Source of the DNA: Aspidiotus rigidus
Lineage: Eukaryota > Arthropoda > Insecta > Hemiptera > Diaspididae
DNA length: 64,000 bases
Direction of reading: 5' to 3'
Assembly: GCA_035079385.1 (NCBI GenBank)
Contig: JAVHKY010000013.1
Span: 8,616,001-8,680,000, forward strand
Both the position numbers and the translations under genes were made by a program. Positions 54,490-64,000 of this stretch are shown here, piece by piece. Each line of letters begins with the position of its first letter. The first letter of the stretch is position 1. The notes under the pieces were generated by a model. That model saw only the letters and a list, made by a program, of their open reading frames with translations, was not told the origin of the DNA and did no database searches.

Positions 54490-56760
54490 ACTCATGAAGT
54501 CAGAAACTGAACTCAAAATTTCGAGTCTTTCCACTGTATCTTCTGATGACGTCACCATCCAAGCTTATAAGGTCCTCTGACGACATCACGCTTAGAACTA
54601 AACATTCCTCCAAGTCCGTCCTAAATTCAGATTTCAGCAAAAATTCTTCTAAGTCCCTGATGACGTCCCTATCCAAGATCGTAAGTCCTCTGATGACGTC
54701 CTGTCGTGATCTGAAGTCAAAATTTTAACATGGAACCTGGTTTACAAGGGAGATTTTCGGAAAAAATGTCCTCCTCCTATCATATAATATAGTAAAACTC
54801 GGAGCTAAATCCCTCTCCACCATGTATCGATGTATATAGTTTAAAAGATAGCCCCTTCGAGTAACTGGATATGCAATACTACATTGACTAGTAGACTAAG
54901 CCCCTTCAATGAGGCAGATATGCAACGCTTCGAACCCTATAAGACTCAGAACATCCTTCCAAGGGGCCCCCTCGTACCATGTCATGATAGATCGATGTAT
55001 ATAGCCTGATAGATAGCCCTTTCAAGTAACTAGATATGCAATACTTCATTGGCTTAGCCCCTGCCCCTTCAATGAGCCAGATATGCAAGCTCAAAACACC
55101 ATAAAACTCAGAATGTCCTTCTAAGGTATTCCAAGTCCCCCTTGTAAAATATACGTTCCCCATAAAACAGGTTTCCCTCCTCCCCTCGTTTAACTATGTT
55201 TAAGTACCTGCGAGCTCTTTTCGAAGTTCCCTTCCCATCCTTATTATAAAAGCTTGAAGGTCGTATCATGGAAGTCGAAATTTTTCCAAGTCCCCTTCCT
55301 ATCATATGTAGCTTCAAAGTCCGGATGTGTGACTTCACAATTTGATGACGTCGTAGGTCAGCCTTGTGACTCACAATCTGATGACGTCATAGATCAGTTT
55401 CTTTCAAGTCCCCCTCCTATTATATATAGCTTCAAAGTCCGAGCCTGTGACGTCACAATCTACATTTTTCAGATTCTACGTGCCCCATAAAACAGTTTCC
55501 CTGTGGCGCTCGGGGGATGTCAAAATTTTCACAAATGCATCTTGTAGAACAGGTTTCCTGTCAAAATTCTTTCAAGTCCCTGATGATTTCACCATTCAAG
55601 CTTGTAAGTTCTCTCATGTCGTTACAATCTGAACTCAAAATTTCTCAAAATCCACCTTCTTCACTGCTTCATGACGTCACCATCCATGCTTTTAAGTCTT
55701 CCGATGACGTCACGCTCAGAGCACAAAATTTCTTACAGCTCTGCCTCCATCCAGATTCGAGCGAAATTCTTTCAAGCCCTTCATAACTTCACCATCCAAG
55801 CTTGTATGTTCTCTCATGACGACACGATCGGAGCAATCCTGCCTCTATACAGGTTCAACCAAAATTCTTTCAAGCCCCTGATGACGTCTCTATCCAAACT
55901 TGTAAGTCTTCCGATGACGTTTCGATCAGAGCTCAAAATTTCTCACAGTCCTGTCTCCATCAAGATTCAAGCGAAATTCTTTCAAGCCCCGTTACAATCA
56001 AAGCTCAGAATTTGTCAAAGTTCTGCCTCCGTACAGATTCAAGCGAAATTCTTTCAAGCCCCTGATGACTTCTCTATCCAAGCTTGTAAGTTCTCTGATG
56101 ACGTTACAATTTGAGCTCATAATTTCTGGAAATCCACTTTCTTTTCAGATTCAAGCGAAAATTATTTCCCATCTCTTTATGACGTCACCACACATACTTG
56201 TAAGTTTGAGCTCAAAATTTTTCAAATGTTTGCCTTTGCGAAAATTCTATCAAGCTTTCGATTACCTCATTATCCAAGCTGGGTAGAAAAACACAAGGGA
56301 CGGAGAAATGTTTTAAAAACTTGACTGACGCTAGAGTGAAATAATAAATTGCAAATTGATGAAAAAGTGACCAGAAAATTTTTTGGATTTGTCTTGCTAC
56401 TCCTGAGGAAATTAACTCCGCCACCTATACTATTCAAATTAGTAAGTCCTCGAATTATGAAGACACAATCAGAGTTTAAAATGTTCCCGAATCCTTCCTG
56501 TGCACAGATTCAAGCTTCAATTCTTTAAAGCCTTCTAAAGAGGTCACCCTCAAAGCAAGTCTTCTGATGATATCACGATCTGAGCTCGAAATTTTCACAG
56601 GTCCTCTCTCTATACATATTAAGCTCCTGATGACGTCACCACCTATCCCTGTAAGTTCTGCCCTGATGACCATTGGTGAAGCCAGAGGAGAGAAATAGGT
56701 GGACACACCTTCTAAAACTTACAAGCTCAGGTGACGTCATCGAAGGACTTCAATGAATTT
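54490..56760. repeat. Decayed tandem array rich in TGACGTCA sites
   Basis: Degenerate ~110-120-bp units occur at about 54490-54730, 55500-56300 and 56480-56700. Each contains blocks like TTCAAGCGAAATTCTTTCAA, GCCCCTGATGACGTC, ATCCAAGCTTGTAAGTTCTC and GAGCTCAAAATTTCTC. Perfect TGACGTCA octamers appear at least eight times between 54540 and 56950, with many one-base variants. Between these lies a two-copy repeat of ~165 bp (about 54815-55130, ATCGATGTATATAG and GGATATGCAATACT blocks) and a two-copy repeat of ~120 bp (55270-55460, CCTATCATAT and AGCTTCAAAGTCCG blocks). Open frames across the array share repeated peptides and are repeat artefacts. Confidence 0.8.
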
Positions 56761-58370
56761 CCACTTGAATCTGCATAGATGAAAGGCTGGGAGAAATTTT
56801 GAGCTGAGAATGTAACGTCATCGCGTTGCTCTATTATTCAACATACGAATACATAACCAATAATCTTACAGAATTTGAAAGAAATTTCCCCTCCCTCTTC
56901 ACGAATTCTTAGCGTCGCTACTCTTAATGACGTCACAATATTTTTCTATGTCTCTTCTCTACAAGAATTCGGAGCAAAAAATTTCTCCAAGTCCTCCTTT
57001 ACAAAAATTGATTGGATTGAAGAATTTTTTCAGGTCTTCTGATGGTGTTACGATTCGAGCTCGAAAACCTTCCAAGTCTCCGTCCTAAAAATTATTTTCG
57101 AGTCCCGAGAGATTTTTTCACCGAAACGCAATGAACGCTCAAGAAGACTATAAATTAAATCTTATCCTCTCCTTTTCCCTCAAATTATAGAAGACAACAA
57201 TTTGCCAAAATATCCATACAATTCTAAGAAAGACGGAGCTTCAGTATTGCTAAAACTTCCGAATAACGAAATGACAGCGTGAAAGTAGCAAGTTGAAAAT
57301 TTCTTTATAGAATGGCGACTGTCCACGAAGGGTCAAAAATATATTATGTTTTCCTCGTCCGCATTATTTATCCCGTAAGGATTTCGCATGTAGTATCTTT
57401 GACAGTCTCGAGAATTGCGAACTATACACATTACTAACGCTTCAAAATTACGTCCAAAGTGGCTTTCCGATTATGGCTCTCAGCGTGAGCTGTAATAAAG
57501 TACGAACTGCTCGTCGCACACGTTATCCTGTCGTACAGTCGCAACTTCCTCTCGAAGCCAAGGTGTGAAATACGAGCAAGATTGCTACGACTTCATATAG
57601 ACACGAAAAATAGACCACGCGACATTTAATTCCGCAACATTAGACGTTCATTGAAATCAACTAACCATTAAGTCGCTATTAAACGAGCTCATACTGCGCT
57701 GAATTTTGGAATGTCCGCCCCGAGAAGTTACATAATTCATAAAATGATTTTGAGAGAAAAAAAAATGAGGAAAAGAACACCGACGGAGACCACGCGCGTA
57801 TAAAACGGACTGGTTGTCCCATTGTATCATTTTAAAAACTGTTTATCCGGACGAAAATAAACTTCAACAAGAGAGGAAGTTAGTAGTTCGAATTACTTGA
57901 AGGGTTACTTTGAGGTTAAAAGGGTGAGAAGTTGTTAGGGATGGAGTTTATATACTGCTTGTATCCACATAATACCCGGACTACAGATACGTACACGACA
58001 ATACACATATATACATTATTATGTACTCTTACCACCAGCTTATGTATCACCCTCTTCGTCAATTTTCTCGCTATGATATAACGATGTACCGTTGTATTAT
58101 TGGTATTCAATAGCCCGGTACAACTCGAGTCAGGTTCGGCGCGGCTTTCTTCCGTTTTTCCGTTTGTTTTTTGAAGCCGATCTCACTTTCCGAACGCAGT
58201 TTGATATTCCGCTAATATACAGTAAGTGCACCAAAATTATTTTCCACTGACTTCATCAAGCGACACGCGTGAAAAAAACGAGTCAATTTTTCAAGAGTGA
58301 TAGGTACATATCAATTTCTCAACTTGAAGTGATGATAGATTTCAGCGCCCTGAATTCTTGCAAATTTTTT
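56761..58370. other. Intergenic, no gene recognised
   Basis: The array fades out to about 57120. The rest is unique-looking AT-rich DNA without a supported gene. Confidence 0.45.
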
Positions 58371-58374
58371 TTTT

Positions 58375-59190
58375 ATTTTGGTGCTGCAATAACCACTAAT
58401 ATGCAATTCCGGGAAAAGCAGTTTGCGGCCCGACCTCGCATCCAGATTGCGGCTAAAAAAAAAAATAATGCAAGCATATTGCGGCCCAAAAATTTTTTCG
58501 AGTGACCCACATTGCGGCCAAAAAATTTTTATTTGCGACCACATTGCGGCCAAGAAAACGAAAAATGCGTGTAATACATCTCATTTAGCGTATTATCCTT
58601 TACCTCGTGGTTACTGCATCAATGATGAGTAGTCGATCTTGCAGGACTGAATGTGACGAATGAATAAATGAGTGAATGAATGAATGAATGGAATTACGAT
58701 CAGTGTGATTTAAGACGCCTAAGTTTTCAACATATATTTTCGTGATACATTATGTACAGCAAACGTGGCGAGGAGCTGCGTGTCGTCGACGGGTACAAGT
58801 TTCGGTGGCACAAGAATTTGAAACACGAAGTGGAGCGATGGGTATGCACGAATAAATCTTGTACTGCTTTTATCAAATTCTCAGCTGGTAGGCAAGTAGA
58901 CTCGAACTTAGATCATAACCAAACACGCGATCCCTCCAGCCGTCTACTCAGGCAGAAGGTGGCTAATGCCTGTAAGAGAAAGGCAACAGAGGACCTCTTC
59001 GAGAGACTTAGTAAGATGATGCGCCAAGAAATATCTGCCGATGCATTGCAGGTGTTGACGGAGCAGGATTTTTTTGGCCGCAAAATGGTGGCTTCGGGGG
59101 CCGCGAACTGGTTCCACAGTGGGCCGCAATGTGGATGGTTTTCAGGTTTTGGGCCGCAATCTGGATGCAGCCTGCAATTCACTGTAGTTC
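58375..59190. mobile_element. TIR-type element with inverted GCGGCC-rich ends
   Basis: The left side (58390-58560) repeats ATTGCGGCC several times (CATCCAGATTGCGGC, CACATTGCGGCCAA). The right side (59070-59180) carries the same words reverse-complemented (GGGCCGCAATCTGGATG, GGGCCGCAATGTGGATG). The inverted, clustered motifs look like subterminal transposase-binding repeats. They enclose a FLYWCH-type frame, a domain often carried with MULE transposases. Ends and TSD are not precisely defined. Confidence 0.55.
58655..58691. repeat. (TGAA)n microsatellite
   Basis: Imperfect TGAA/TGAG units read directly. Confidence 0.85.
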
Positions 59191-59243
59191 TATCAGTAGA
59201 AGTAAATCCCTTTTCATTCTTCAATCTGGAAAAGGTTTGGTAG
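58752..59243 (+). CDS. FLYWCH zinc-finger protein fragment (163 codons)
   Basis: The ATG at 58752 begins at the first block of a FLYWCH zinc finger: SKRGEELRVVDGYKFRW, then W30, C32, C37 and H55. A helical region with KRKATEDLFERLSKMMRQEI follows, which in related genes lies after the finger. The last zinc ligand, normally HxH, reads HNQ (Q57), so metal binding may be impaired. From about residue 105 the frame runs into the GCGGCC repeats and becomes non-domain sequence. FLYWCH domains bind DNA and are common in MULE-type transposons and their host relatives. It is either an exon fragment or a transposon-borne remnant; the complete gene is not visible. Confidence 0.6.
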   Translation: MYSKRGEELRVVDGYKFRWHKNLKHEVERWVCTNKSCTAFIKFSAGRQVDSNLDHNQTRDPSSRLLRQKVANACKRKATEDLFERLSKMMRQEISADALQVLTEQDFFGRKMVASGAANWFHSGPQCGWFSGFGPQSGCSLQFTVVLSVEVNPFSFFNLEKVW

Positions 59244-59249
59244 GAAATG

Positions 59250-59573
59250 AAAAAAATGAAATTTCTTACCGAATTATCTTAAAGATGAAAGCATAAAATT
59301 TCGTGGAAACACTCGTAGATCGCACAGACGATTTCTTTGATTATGGTGACCATCAGAATTACAGAAGATCTACCATACAGATGAGAATTCGGATCATTTG
59401 AAAGGTAGATGCAAGTTCTGAATTAAAAGTGTATAACTTAGGCTTCACTAGGTCTGTAAAAAATAAAAATGGAAAAATTTTAATTAATGACAAATCAAAA
59501 TAAGCGGTGAACATACATTGTATGAGCGATAATTAAATGCATTAATTTATTATCAAAAATCATCTCAACTGTT
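59250..59573. other. Intergenic, no gene recognised
   Basis: AT-rich DNA without coding signature. Confidence 0.4.
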
Positions 59574-60130
59574 AAAAATCGACATTCCTGTAGGAATGCA
59601 GGTCGGCTGAGTGGTGACTGCTTTCGAGATATAATTTTCTCTCGTCTATGCTTACATAATCATTATTATGGTTGGTGCGCGTATCTATATCTGCGAGTTG
59701 CACTGCAACTTTGTACTGACTATCTTATATCAAAAGAAGCAATGGAGGGTAAAACGCACTCAAAATTACAGTTTTCCCAAACTAAGCGATTCAAGTAGCC
59801 TCTACAAGACCATTAGATCATTTAAATCTATTTGTAAAAAAACAAATCTGCACAAATCTTTTCGATTGCAGCGAGACCACTAAAGGCATTCAAAAAATCA
59901 AGAGTCCTATAGGAATACAGATCAGCAGACAACTCTTGGAATACAATCTACTCTCATCTACCTATTAAAAGCGTTGTGCATTTCCATATCTGCGAGTAGT
60001 ACTGCAACGTCACAACGCATTTTAATAAATATCTCAATACTGTACGCTTGATAGGTACAAACAAAAGGTGATAGTCTAATCTACAAACTTTAAGTCACGC
60101 TTCAACTGGAGAGAATTTTTTTGATGTATG
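59574..60130 (+). repeat. Diverged two-copy tandem repeat (period ~319 bp)
   Basis: 59574 onward (ATTCCTGTAGGAATGCAG ... ATATCTGCGAGTTGCACTGC) recurs in diverged form from about 59893 (AGTCCTATAGGAATACAG ... ATATCTGCGAGTAGTACTGC). Non-coding. Confidence 0.6.
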
Positions 60131-61689
60131 CAAGGGGAGAAAAGAGCTCTCAGAATTTTCATTTGCAATACAGAGTGTGATATTTCTTTGGTCACGCTTA
60201 GACTGAGCATAATGAAAGAGTGAAATGATTAAGATTGCCAAAATTAGACACAAGACGTTCCAGCTATAAACACTTGTTACAACAAAGAGCTTACTATAAC
60301 CAATGGTGGCAACAATGCATGTGTACTAGTGGCTCTTCTAGAAATATTACCAGCAGAAACCCAACAAAATGATGTCAAATCAAAAAATGCACTCATTACA
60401 CAATGAGTAGTGTTAGGATTTATAGGCCTACTGCATGTTCTTTTTGGTGAGCAATAGGCTAAATCTAATTTAAAATCCGGACAATCTAGCATATGGGAGA
60501 CCCCCTGTGAAATTTAATGTGCACGTTTTACATTTACAAACAGATTTATACTTCTAAAAGATTTTGTGTCTATTTGGTCAATTGTCAAAATTTTCTTTAT
60601 TCTTTGATCAAATTAGATCCTTCTCTGATGGTTGTTTTTTTTCTTATGGTCATTTTTGTGATCATCTTTGACCTCTTTTATAGTTGTTTTCAGTCGTTTG
60701 TGGTTCATTTTGAACAATTTTGTTGTTTCTTGTTGTGGGTCAATAATGGTCAATTTTGGTCATTGGTTGGTCCGTTTTGAAATTTTTAGTCAATTTTCAT
60801 TGTGTTTTGGCCGTCTTTGGTCATTCTTATTGATTGAATGATTGAATTAGTTCATTTCACATTTTGATGACTCGCTGACTCAGTCATGACCTTGTCTGAT
60901 GTTATTGGTTCTTGTAGGTGTTGGGTTCAGTCGCTTTCTTTTTTGCTTTGAAAATGGTCGTTTAATCAGTATCTGTGTTTTATTGCAGTTTCTGTACCTT
61001 TTGTTCTCATGTGAGTATTCCTCTTCAACTACCTAAGGAACTAAAAAATTTAAAATTATTGTGGGAGATGTAGGAGGATAAAGGACCACGTTTGAAGATG
61101 ATCAAAGAATTTCTGATTTTTTATTAATTTTTCAAAATGACCCTATTTTTACACAATTCTTATGAAACATTCAAAAAAGTTGGCCTCTTGCTGTTTGGTA
61201 CATGTCCCGGCCTTCCTTTGCTCAGTCCTCAATCACTTGCAAAAAAAAATAATAATAATAAAAGACGCGGTTGTCTTCATTCACATACAAAATTTCCTTA
61301 GATCTTGTTTGTTTGCGTTTGTTTGTAACGTTCACACTATGTTAGAAAACCTTTCAAATTTTTTTGACAAGTGGGAACACTGTACAATATTATAATGGTA
61401 TTGACACTAATGCGGGAAACTTGTCCCAAGATTTAATGTTGTTGATGCTTAATTCCACTATGTTTGCTACAATGTTTTGTGTACATCACCACACTCCACC
61501 AAAGCTGTTACATGACTGTAGCCACCCTAGTACTGATGATTTTCTCTAAGTTATATGGAATCAAGAAATTCACTCAGAAGGATTTTTGTTAATTCTTCGC
61601 TTATAATAAATTGTTTATTTAAGCCAAGTTTCAGGTGTTGACAATGATTTCTGAAATTTCAATAATTTTTTGAAAAGCAGTGAGTTGCT
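60131..61689. other. Intergenic, no gene recognised
   Basis: The part at 60560-60850 is low complexity, with TTGGTCATTTT-type words repeated. A short (ATA)n run lies near 61246-61260. Open frames here are short and compositional. Confidence 0.4.
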
Positions 61690-62050
61690 GTCAGGCGTGG
61701 TAAATGTAATGAAAACGTGACGTTATTCAATAAAATAAATGATCTTTTTGGGAAACATAATGAAACAAAGTCAAAATTTTGAGTTCAGAATTAACAAAAT
61801 AAAACAAAAAATCTTCCACAAAGTAAAACATGAACAAACAAAAGACAATTTTCTTGAAAAATATTTTTTGACGAGAAGAAAACATGTTTTTATCAGGAAA
61901 GATATGTTTTTATTAGGAAGATATGTTTTTTTCAAACAAAATTTGTTCCGGTTACCAAAACAAAAACAAACAAAAAATCAGTCGAATAAACAAATTGTAA
62001 CTAAAACAAAAACTAAAAAATTTATCATTTGCCATTTTTGGTTGCTATGC
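61690..62050 (-). mobile_element. Repeat element, inverted partner of 62735-63110
   Basis: Its reverse complement shares the order of blocks with 62735-63110: GGCAAA end, TTTTAGTT, AAAAACATGTTTTCT, GATTTTTTGTTTT, TTTTGTTAA, then GAATAA. AT-rich and diverged. No coding capacity. Confidence 0.45.
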
Positions 62051-62393
62051 TAAATTGCTATGTAGCACCTTGTTTAGCAGGGCAACTGATGACTAGCGCA
62101 ACATAGCGGCATTTTTCTGAATTATATCAATTCTCGTCACAACAAACATTATGGTGAATACACAGGGTGCAAACTATATTGACTATTATTACTTTGTATA
62201 TTGTTCCTTGGTGGGAACCAATCAGATGTTTTCAACTGCGGAGCGCTAATGTCAAATAAGCAATTGTAAAATTTTTCTTTCAAACATATTCCGCTATTGA
62301 CGCGCTAGTATGACAAGGAAAAAAAAATTGACACTTTTAGAAGAAATGCAAATTCTTCAAAATTGTAGCAATTTACAAATGAAACAAACCCAA

Positions 62394-62715
62394 ATTGCAA
62401 AAGGTTTGTTTGGTTTGTATTTGCTTCCAAAAATCTTTTGTTTTTTGTTTGCAGTAGCTTGTTTGTACGGCGTTTGGTTGTAAACTTTCAAACAAACATT
62501 CCTCCATGTCTGCTGCAGTGGAAACAAAGGGCAGAGTATTTGAAATGAGTATTGCAAAATGTTTGTTTGGTTTGTATTTGCTTCCAAAAATCATTGTTTT
62601 TTGTTTGCAGTAGCTTGTTTGTACAGCACGTTTGGTCGTGAACAAACGTTTTTAAACAAACATTCCCCCATGTCTGCTGCAGCGGAAACAAAGGGCAGAG
62701 TATTTGAGATGAGTA
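62394..62715 (+). repeat. Tandem duplication, two ~157-bp units
   Basis: 62394-62550 and 62551-62715 are near-identical. Each runs from ATTGCAAAA through TTTGTTTGGTTTGTATTTGC and CATGTCTGCTGCAG to GGGCAGAGTATTTGA. Similar peptides in overlapping minus-strand frames are due to the duplication. Confidence 0.85.
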
Positions 62716-62734
62716 GTTTAGAATTATTAAAGGC

Positions 62735-63110
62735 AGTTGTAATCAGGCATGGCAAACAAAAATTTTTTTATTTTTGGTTTGTTTTAGTTATCAACTTATT
62801 TAGTTTTTTGTTTTTGTTAAAGTTTTGTTATCGGCAAATTTTTTGTTTGTTTGTTTTTTGATTGTCGAAAAAGAATTTGTTAAAAAAAATATATTTTTCT
62901 CGATAAAGATACATTTTTTTCAAATAAAAACATGTTCTCTCAGTAAAATTGTTTTTGTTTATTTAAAGTTTCATTTTGGGCAGATTTTTTGTTTTCGTTT
63001 TCCTTTTGTTAAATTGCAAATACTAAATTTTGTTTGTATGTATATCGTTTATGATTTCTAAAATATGGTTTGTTTTGTTGAATAAAGTTTTGTTTGCCAT
63101 GACTGGTTGT
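62735..63110 (+). mobile_element. AT-rich element with GGCAAACAAAA inverted ends
   Basis: The left end CATGGCAAACAAAA is matched by the complement TTTTGTTTGCCATG at about 63084-63101. The interior is T-rich and related in inverted orientation to 61690-62050. Probably a small non-autonomous DNA element. Confidence 0.5.
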
Positions 63111-64000
63111 ACTGAGGAATCTTGTGAATACCTCAGAAATGAGTGGGTTACAGTGTGGGTATATTGGAAAGGATAAGCTGATGAGAAAAAAAAATGCATG
63201 TGGGGGACATGATCGACGCATGGGCAAGATTGATGGAATATTTACCAGTCATGTGGTTTTGACTGAATTACAGCAAGTTTGTTTAAAGTGAGATCTGATT
63301 TTTTCATTCTTTGCACTATATTTACAAATGATAGTTTGGTGCAAAGGATTTGTCAGTTTCAACCCGAAAAACCAGATCGACTGCAGTCAATTTGTTGTCA
63401 AACTGTGGTACGACTCTTCTTTGATTTGATCTGAATTTGATATTAGGTAATTGATATCAAAATTTGACGCAGAAGTAACCGCTTATTGATGTCAAAAAAG
63501 GTAAATTAGGAACAAGAAAAAAATTGATTTTTGTCACATTTTATTAACATGTGGATCAAAAGTGATCGAGGTGAAACAATCAACGATGGCCATCATTTGA
63601 TAGTATTTTCATCACTACATATTTTCATTAACAAGCTATAAGCTAGACCTCGGGTTACAACGATTTTACATCAAGTTTTAAGAATAACTATGAATAATAT
63701 ACTTAAAAATTAATACAACGATGTACAATTTAGATAGGTTGAGACTGGGAGTGTTTAAAGGAGAGGAAGATGAAGCATTATATAGATGAAAAGAAGTGGG
63801 TATAAGACGGAGGTTCTGAAATGTGAGGTAGATGGTGACTGAGTTGTTTTTGAGGGCTTGAGGAGGGAAGAAGGGGCATTCAATGAAGAGCGGTACAGGG
63901 AATGAGAAGAAGTGATCGACGTTTAGATTGGGTTTGTGACAGTGAGGGTAGGAAACGGGCGATAGGGAGTTTCGTTCTTAATCTGATGATAACGGGTGGT
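63111..64000. other. Intergenic, no gene recognised
   Basis: No coding, RNA or repeat feature that I can support up to the window end. Confidence 0.45.

Noticed and set aside
54490..56760. CRISPR-like array or coding repeats
   Set aside because: Units are degenerate, without spacer/repeat structure, in an arthropod context; the peptides are repeat artefacts.

Overview
The window looks like nuclear DNA of an arthropod, most likely an insect. It is AT-rich and crowded with eukaryotic repeats: a BEL/Pao LTR retrotransposon, Penelope-like and non-LTR remnants, tRNA-derived SINEs, palindromic MITE-like elements and microsatellites. It shows no operons or bacterial ribosome-binding sites. The exact order is a guess; nothing here fixes it.

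The dominant content is one locally amplified gene family, all on the + strand: five long, intronless ankyrin-repeat genes (7738-10725, 17025-19998, 27858-30836, 33321-36644, 38958-41963) and the 3' remnant of a sixth (about 12380-12688). Each encodes about 1000 residues: an N-terminal ankyrin region, then five or six copies of a ~110-residue module made of three ankyrin repeats, then a conserved ~105-residue tail that starts at a basic cluster (RRKRR type). The copies show different fates. Copy 1 is intact. Copy 2 is frameshifted near its end. Copy 3 has an altered C-terminus from a 2-bp deletion. Copy 4 has gained one whole module. Copy 5 carries a single-base nonsense codon. Flanking DNA was duplicated with the genes, with a GATA-type site upstream of all five start codons and near-identical 3' flanks behind copies 3 and 4.

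Layout: 1-3051 is a long inverted-repeat element with a nested tRNA-SINE that has a 12-bp target duplication. 4757-5390 is a decayed non-LTR endonuclease. 5998-6912 is a Penelope-like element broken into two inverted pieces. 7000-42700 is the ankyrin cluster with several small palindromic elements between copies. 43064-52342 is a complete BEL/Pao element on the minus strand, with both LTRs, a 5-bp TSD, an initiator-tRNA-Met-like primer site and a long gag-pol frame. 53970-54050 is a second tRNA-like SINE head. 54490-56760 is a decayed tandem array rich in TGACGTCA. 58375-59190 is a FLYWCH zinc-finger fragment between inverted GCGGCC-rich repeats. 59500-63110 holds diverged tandem and inverted repeats.

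The ankyrin cluster and its flanks behave as one evolving tandem unit (duplication, conversion-like mosaics, module gain, decay). Later transposon insertions decorate it. No other host gene is visible; exons of a split gene could be missed by reading alone.
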